NCBI GenBank assembly: GCA_017407325.1 | Contig: JAFQWV010000028.1 | Coordinates: 62,001-126,000 of the forward strand | Reading direction: 5' to 3' | DNA from: Clostridia bacterium | GTDB lineage: Bacteria; Bacillota; Clostridia; Christensenellales; Borkfalkiaceae | Length of the DNA stretch: 64,000 nucleotides | In this document: positions 60,480 through 64,000 of the stretch, in pieces | How positions within the stretch are numbered: position 1 is the stretch's first letter | Layout: every line of letters starts with the position of its first letter | Position numbers and translations under genes: made by a program | Notes under the pieces: generated by a model | Told to the model about the DNA's origin: nothing | Seen by the model: only the letters and a program-made list of their open reading frames with translations | Database searches by the model: none

Positions 60480-60917
60480 ATGAAAACGGTTCTTAACGAA
60501 GAAAAAGAAATGTTTTTTATGTGTCTGTGGATTTTGCCGTTAATACCTATAATTGCAATATTTATTTTAGCGTTAGTAAACAATAGTTTTTCTTGGCTTT
60601 TGATTTTAGTATTTATTTTATGGTTTATTGTGTTTGGTTATATTTATTATTGCAACCACTGCGTAATAATTTTTGAAGAAAAAAATTTTATTATTAAACA
60701 AAAAAATAATAAACAAGTTATCCAATATAGTAACGTAATTTTAATTGAAGAAATTAGATATTCAAGTGCGCTAAGAACAAACAAATACAAAATACACTTA
60801 AAAGAAAATTGTTTAAGCGAAAAGAAAGTTTTTGTTACTTCTAACAAAATAATTCAAAGAAAAATTAAAGACATTTTTAAAAACACAGAAATAAAAGTCG
60901 GTACAGTTGTTGATTAA
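60480..60917 (+). CDS. Small membrane protein with PH-like domain
   Basis: A 145-aa protein with two membrane helices and a C-terminal PH-like stretch (CVIIFEEKNFIIKQKNNKQV). Its promoter is TTGAAA (60394-60399)-17-TATAAT (60417-60422). The 24 bp around its ribosome site and first four codons (60468-60491) recur exactly at 60926-60949 before the next gene. Confidence 0.65.
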   Translation: MKTVLNEEKEMFFMCLWILPLIPIIAIFILALVNNSFSWLLILVFILWFIVFGYIYYCNHCVIIFEEKNFIIKQKNNKQVIQYSNVILIEEIRYSSALRTNKYKIHLKENCLSEKKVFVTSNKIIQRKIKDIFKNTEIKVGTVVD

Positions 60918-60937
60918 TAAGAAACAAGGAAATCTTT

Positions 60938-61882
60938 ATGAAAACGGTTATAAGAGACGGGGTTTTTGAAACTAACAGTTCAAGCACGCATACGCTTACT
61001 TTAAGAAAGAAAAATACTAAAAAGGTAAATTGTTCGTTCCAGATCAGGTCGCGCGTTGCAAAAATGGTAATGCTTTTAGGGCTTATAAATAACGCCGAAG
61101 ACGAGTTTACCTATAACAGCGGGATACTTTACGACCTTTACGAAGATAAAGAATTTAAAGAAGTGCTAGGCGAGATTTTTAGACTTTCGCCTTACTTAGA
61201 AAAAAAATACAAAGGGAAAAATCAAGACAGTGACTTTCTTTGCGACTTGCGTTTTGATTTAATTAAAAACGGTGTGGATATATCTAAGTTTTTAGAAGAA
61301 AAAGAAGGTAACTCAGAAAATTCTGAATATTTTCCGTACGTAGAATTTTTCGTGTTCAGAGTAGATGCGCGAGATAAAGTTTTGCGTTTTAAAGAGTTTG
61401 CGCTTAAAGAGTTTTGCGCCCAAGAAAATTTGTCTTTAGAAGATGCGATGGACCTTTTATATTTTGAAGGGTGCGCCTATAACACGGTTAGCATACTTTT
61501 AAGGCGCGAAAATGCCGAAAAAGAGCTTCTTGATTATTTAAAAAGAAACCCAAGCTTTAAAAAGAATTTTGAAGAAAGTGGAGTCTCTAGCATAGTCGAG
61601 TTTTCTAAAGATTACGTTAAAAAAGAAATGGAAAAATTCAAAAAATCATCAAACAGCAAGGAAATTTTCTGTTCGAGATATTTTGGCGAAGGCTCGCTTT
61701 TCGAGTGTGATTGCGGTTTTGAAAATTACAGTTTTATGTTCGACAATTTCGACTTGTCAAAAGTAAAAACCGATAAAGACTTTGAAGAGCTTGCCAAGAA
61801 ATATTTATCCGACGACTACTTCTTTGAAGCGAGCGAACTTTACTGCGCTTTATATAAAGAAGGTTGTGGCGAAATTTATTAA
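60938..61882 (+). CDS. Hypothetical protein with FETNSSSTHTL motif
   Basis: The 314-aa protein opens MKTVIRDGVFETNSSSTHTL, a motif (GVFETNSSSTHS) that I recognise from uncharacterised proteins of phages and Firmicutes. The rest is mostly charged helices with CDCGFENYSFMFDNF and a C-terminal Cys pair. No enzyme family is evident. It is translationally coupled to the radical SAM gene that starts 2 bp after its stop, so it may be substrate or partner of that enzyme. AAGGAAAT precedes the ATG. Confidence 0.65.
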   Translation: MKTVIRDGVFETNSSSTHTLTLRKKNTKKVNCSFQIRSRVAKMVMLLGLINNAEDEFTYNSGILYDLYEDKEFKEVLGEIFRLSPYLEKKYKGKNQDSDFLCDLRFDLIKNGVDISKFLEEKEGNSENSEYFPYVEFFVFRVDARDKVLRFKEFALKEFCAQENLSLEDAMDLLYFEGCAYNTVSILLRRENAEKELLDYLKRNPSFKKNFEESGVSSIVEFSKDYVKKEMEKFKKSSNSKEIFCSRYFGEGSLFECDCGFENYSFMFDNFDLSKVKTDKDFEELAKKYLSDDYFFEASELYCALYKEGCGEIY

Positions 61883-61883
61883 G

Positions 61884-62750
61884 ATGGAACTTATATCAAA
61901 TTATAAAAATGGGAATTATACCGTTAAACTATACTCTGACGGAACGAAAATAAAAGAAACCGAGGCCGATAGCTTTATCGCAGAATTTCCCGACAGTATC
62001 GACCTTAAAATTACAAACTATTGCGACTTAAACTGTCCAATGTGCCACGAAAAGTCGAATATAGACGGAAAAGAAGGCAACTTAGATAGTCCTTTTTTAG
62101 AAAGTCTGCCAAGTGGAATTGAACTTGCGATAGGTGGCGGAAATCCGCTAAGTCACAGCGCGCTTTTACCCTTTTTAGAAAAAATGAAAAAAAGGGAAAT
62201 AATTTGTAACCTAACCGTAAACGAAAAACACCTTATAAAAAATAAAGAATTCGTTCAAAAATTAATAGACGAAAAACTTATCTACGGTTTGGGAATTTCA
62301 GCGTTCGAAGTCTTTGACGAAACGGTTGCGTTTGCAAGGAAAAACGAAAATTGCGTACTGCATATAGTTACGGGCGTTTTTGAAAATTTCGAAAAAATTA
62401 TAGACAAAAATTTAAAAGTTTTGTTTTTGGGATATAAGAAGTTTGGCAAAGGCAAAAACTATTTTTCGCTCGATATTTTAAGGAATATCGAAAAGACGAA
62501 AAAACTAATTCCAAGGCTTATAAGTCGATTTTCGCGCATTTCTTTCGATAATTTAGCCCTATCTCAACTTGATATAAAGCGCCTTTTAACCGATAGCGAG
62601 TGGGATAAAATGTATATGGGTGACGACGGCGAAGGCAGTATGTATATAGACTTAGTTGAACAAAAATTTGCAAAAAGTTCAATCTCGACCAAGCGGTTTA
62701 GTCTAAAAGACGATATAAAAGAAATGTTTTTGATATTAAAAATGAAATGA
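61884..62750 (+). CDS. Radical SAM domain protein
   Basis: The 288-aa protein carries KITNYCDLNCPMCHEKSN (about 45-62), the CxxxCxxC cluster motif, then the glycine-rich IELAIGGGNPLSH (AdoMet binding). The C-terminal half is shorter than in most peptide-modifying radical SAM enzymes and shows no SPASM cysteines. The ATG at 61884 follows the upstream stop by one base; a longer in-frame reading from 61782 would overlap the previous gene by 100 bp. Its stop codon (ATGAAATGA) falls inside the first linker of hairpin array F. Confidence 0.82.
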   Translation: MELISNYKNGNYTVKLYSDGTKIKETEADSFIAEFPDSIDLKITNYCDLNCPMCHEKSNIDGKEGNLDSPFLESLPSGIELAIGGGNPLSHSALLPFLEKMKKREIICNLTVNEKHLIKNKEFVQKLIDEKLIYGLGISAFEVFDETVAFARKNENCVLHIVTGVFENFEKIIDKNLKVLFLGYKKFGKGKNYFSLDILRNIEKTKKLIPRLISRFSRISFDNLALSQLDIKRLLTDSEWDKMYMGDDGEGSMYIDLVEQKFAKSSISTKRFSLKDDIKEMFLILKMK

Positions 62751-63020
62751 AAAGTCGATAACTTTTCATGAAATGGCTTGCGCCATGAAATGATTTTGAA
62801 AAAATCATGAAATGCAACTCGTAGTTGCATTGCGGTCGGGGAATTTATAAAAATTCCCGAAAAAATTATATGTTAATTTGGCAATTTTTCTTTGGAAAAA
62901 TCTGCACGACAATAATGCAAAACAAGTTTTGCATTTCATGCAAGGCGTACGCAAAAGTAGGCTTGAATTTCACGAGCAACGACAGTTGCTCATTTCATGA
63001 ACTTTAAGTTCATTTCATCA
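62742..63020. repeat. Hairpin array F (CATGAAATG/CATTTCATG linkers)
   Basis: Hairpins AAAAGT/ACTTTT, GGC/GCC, ATTTT/AAAAT, GCAAC/GTTGC and GGGAATTT/AAATTCCC are followed by the head shared with array D and then AAAAC/GTTTT, CAAGGC/GCTTG, AGCAAC/GTTGCT and GAACTT/AAGTTC. Linkers are ATGAAATG or ATTTCATG (or ATTTCACG). It is the largest of the six arrays and starts at the radical SAM stop codon. Confidence 0.85.
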
Positions 63021-63051
63021 AAAAAATTTGTAAAAAATTTTCAATTTGCTA

Positions 63052-63080
63052 TTGAAATCACACTAATAGTGTGATATAAT
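63052..63080 (+). promoter_or_regulatory. Promoter whose entire spacer is a palindromic operator
   Basis: TTGAAA (63052-63057) and TATAAT (63075-63080) are separated by exactly the 17-bp palindrome TCACACTAATAGTGTGA (63058-63074). A repressor bound there would occlude RNA polymerase completely. Confidence 0.8.
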
Positions 63081-63086
63081 ATAATC

Positions 63087-63173
63087 AATTAAAGGAAAAC
63101 ACACCCCCCTATGATATATTAACCCCCTGAAAAAGACTTTGCGCTAAGTGCGTAAAGCCTTTTTCTCAGTTTA
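63087..63173 (+). ncRNA. Putative short regulatory RNA or leader
   Basis: From the promoter at 63052-63080 transcription would begin near 63087 and end at the strong hairpin 63127-63169 (CTGAAAAAG...CTTTTTCTCAG), giving about 85-90 nt. The only frame is MIY-stop at 63111-63122 behind AAAGGAAAAC. No protein gene follows on this strand, so a stand-alone RNA is the simplest reading. Confidence 0.5.
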
Positions 63174-63180
63174 TTCAGTT
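63127..63180 (+). terminator. Terminator of the putative small RNA
   Basis: CTGAAAAAG-A-CTTT-G-CGC pairs with GCG-T-AAAG-C-CTTTTTC-T-CAG around a short loop, followed by TTTATTC and a T-run on the plus strand. Confidence 0.75.
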
Positions 63181-63183
63181 TTT

Positions 63184-64000
63184 TTACAAAATTTCTTTAA
63201 ACAAATCGTTATTGAAAACAAGTTCGTTTAATATCGTGCGACCGATCGGCGTTTTTACTTCGTTTTTTTCTTTAAGCCAAAGACGTTTTCTTTCTTCGTC
63301 AAAATTGTTAGGGTGTTTTAGGTAATAGAGAAGGAATTGATAAATGGCTTGGATAACATCGATATCTTTTGCAATTTTTGCGTTTAAAGTTTTTTGTTCA
63401 TACCACTCGTCCCAAGCGTAAACGTAATCGCTCATAGAGTCGATATTCTTGTAAGTGCCCTTTAAAAATAGGCTCATAATTTTATAATTTTCTCGTTCGT
63501 TGTAGTCGGGATATTTAGGTTTTTCGTATTTAGCAATATCCTCAAGTTCCGTTTCGGCAAGATCGTGAATAAGTAGCATGTTTAATATTTTTTGTTTATC
63601 ATACGAACTATCTTGCGGGTAGTCTTTTGGGAGGAAAAGCAACCCAACAAACCAGCACGAATACATATGTTCGACAATGCTTTCAGGCGATGGGATATTT
63701 TGTTCTACCCAACCCGTCCTCAAAACGTTTTTTGCGTTTGAATAAATATTGCAAACAGTGTTTTTTTGCGAAAATTGTTTTTTCTTATTAAGGAATTCGG
63801 AGAAATCTTCGGCACACATATAGAAAAATGACGTAATAATATTATCTGCTAAGCTTTCTGCGTCGATGCATTTTTCATAAACTTTTAAAAATTCTTCTAT
63901 ATATGGGACAATATTGAAATTGGGGATTTTATCGGATAGTTCTATACGGGCTTGCAAAAGAGAAGCCACAGTAAACAAATCGAGCAGAAGTGCGACACGA
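63184..64000 (-). CDS. HD-domain hydrolase (YfbR/HD_3-like), 5' end beyond window
   Basis: The visible part has SPESIVEHMYSCWFVGLLFL, LLIHDLAETELEDIAKYEKP and AKIAKDIDVIQAIYQFLLYY, the H...HD...D pattern of HD_3 (5'-nucleotidase YfbR or related) phosphohydrolases, located in the second half. The frame remains open to the window edge with no convincing start (a TTG at 63978 lacks a ribosome site), so the N-terminus lies outside. Substrate unknown; nucleotide hydrolysis is likely for the family. Confidence 0.78.
   Translation of the reverse strand, partial: RVALLLDLFTVASLLQARIELSDKIPNFNIVPYIEEFLKVYEKCIDAESLADNIITSFFYMCAEDFSEFLNKKKQFSQKNTVCNIYSNAKNVLRTGWVEQNIPSPESIVEHMYSCWFVGLLFLPKDYPQDSSYDKQKILNMLLIHDLAETELEDIAKYEKPKYPDYNERENYKIMSLFLKGTYKNIDSMSDYVYAWDEWYEQKTLNAKIAKDIDVIQAIYQFLLYYLKHPNNFDEERKRLWLKEKNEVKTPIGRTILNELVFNNDLFKEIL

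Overview
The window looks like the replication-origin region of a low-GC, anaerobic, Clostridia-type Firmicute. The evidence is an oriC next to dnaN, the rpmH-rnpA-yidD-yidC-jag block, parA/parB with parS-like sites, rsmG, tilS-hpt, ftsH, a YyaC-like (DUF1256) protein, pyruvate:ferredoxin oxidoreductase, B. subtilis-like tRNAs and strong Shine-Dalgarno sites. Secreted pectin-active lipoproteins suggest a gut or plant-polymer habitat. I cannot name the species.

Layout. 0-14.4 kb is a patchwork of accessory and metabolic genes: the end of a DegV gene, an XRE membrane regulator, an AAA ATPase inserted between 66-bp direct repeats, a RelQ-type alarmone synthetase, a purine permease, a TIR-like effector candidate, a CAT-like acetyltransferase, a PL10 pectate lyase, a beta-helix lipoprotein and an ADP-ribosylglycohydrolase. 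14.5-23.7 kb is an AT-rich island. It holds an AgrC-like kinase, a response regulator with a Spo0A-type DNA-binding domain, three very short peptide genes, two ABC-permease fusions, a site-2-protease-like M50 peptidase and four small membrane proteins. I read it as a self-contained peptide export, sensing and immunity locus. 23.7-29.06 kb is a restriction-modification island (HaeIII-type enzyme and methylase, controller, second methylase, DGQHR protein) bounded by copies of the 3' end of tRNA-Glu. 29.05-29.3 kb holds tRNA-Glu, tRNA-Met and tRNA-fMet.

29.4-48.8 kb is the origin core. oriC (34.5-35.0 kb) has three perfect DnaA boxes and a textbook run of DnaA-trios upstream of dnaN, but no dnaA. 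A 2.9-kb gene-free region (44.5-47.4 kb) carries four parS-like sites, three of them embedded in a repeated composite element that I do not recognise. 48.8-64 kb holds gltX, radC, pepV, nifJ, several small membrane/PH-like proteins, a radical SAM gene coupled to an NSSSTH-motif protein, a probable small RNA and an HD-domain gene running off the end.

Recurring themes. (1) Arrays of short perfect hairpins joined by a constant linker (CATATCGAG, CATTTCATG or CATATCACG) occur at six intergenic sites; stem sequences differ but pairing is kept. (2) Several genes (XRE regulator, tilS, rsmG, cvpA, possibly yyaC) have their -10 box only 6-8 nt before the start codon and no ribosome-binding site, which predicts leaderless mRNAs. 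(3) A short motif like AATCGCGCTATA recurs at gene ends.
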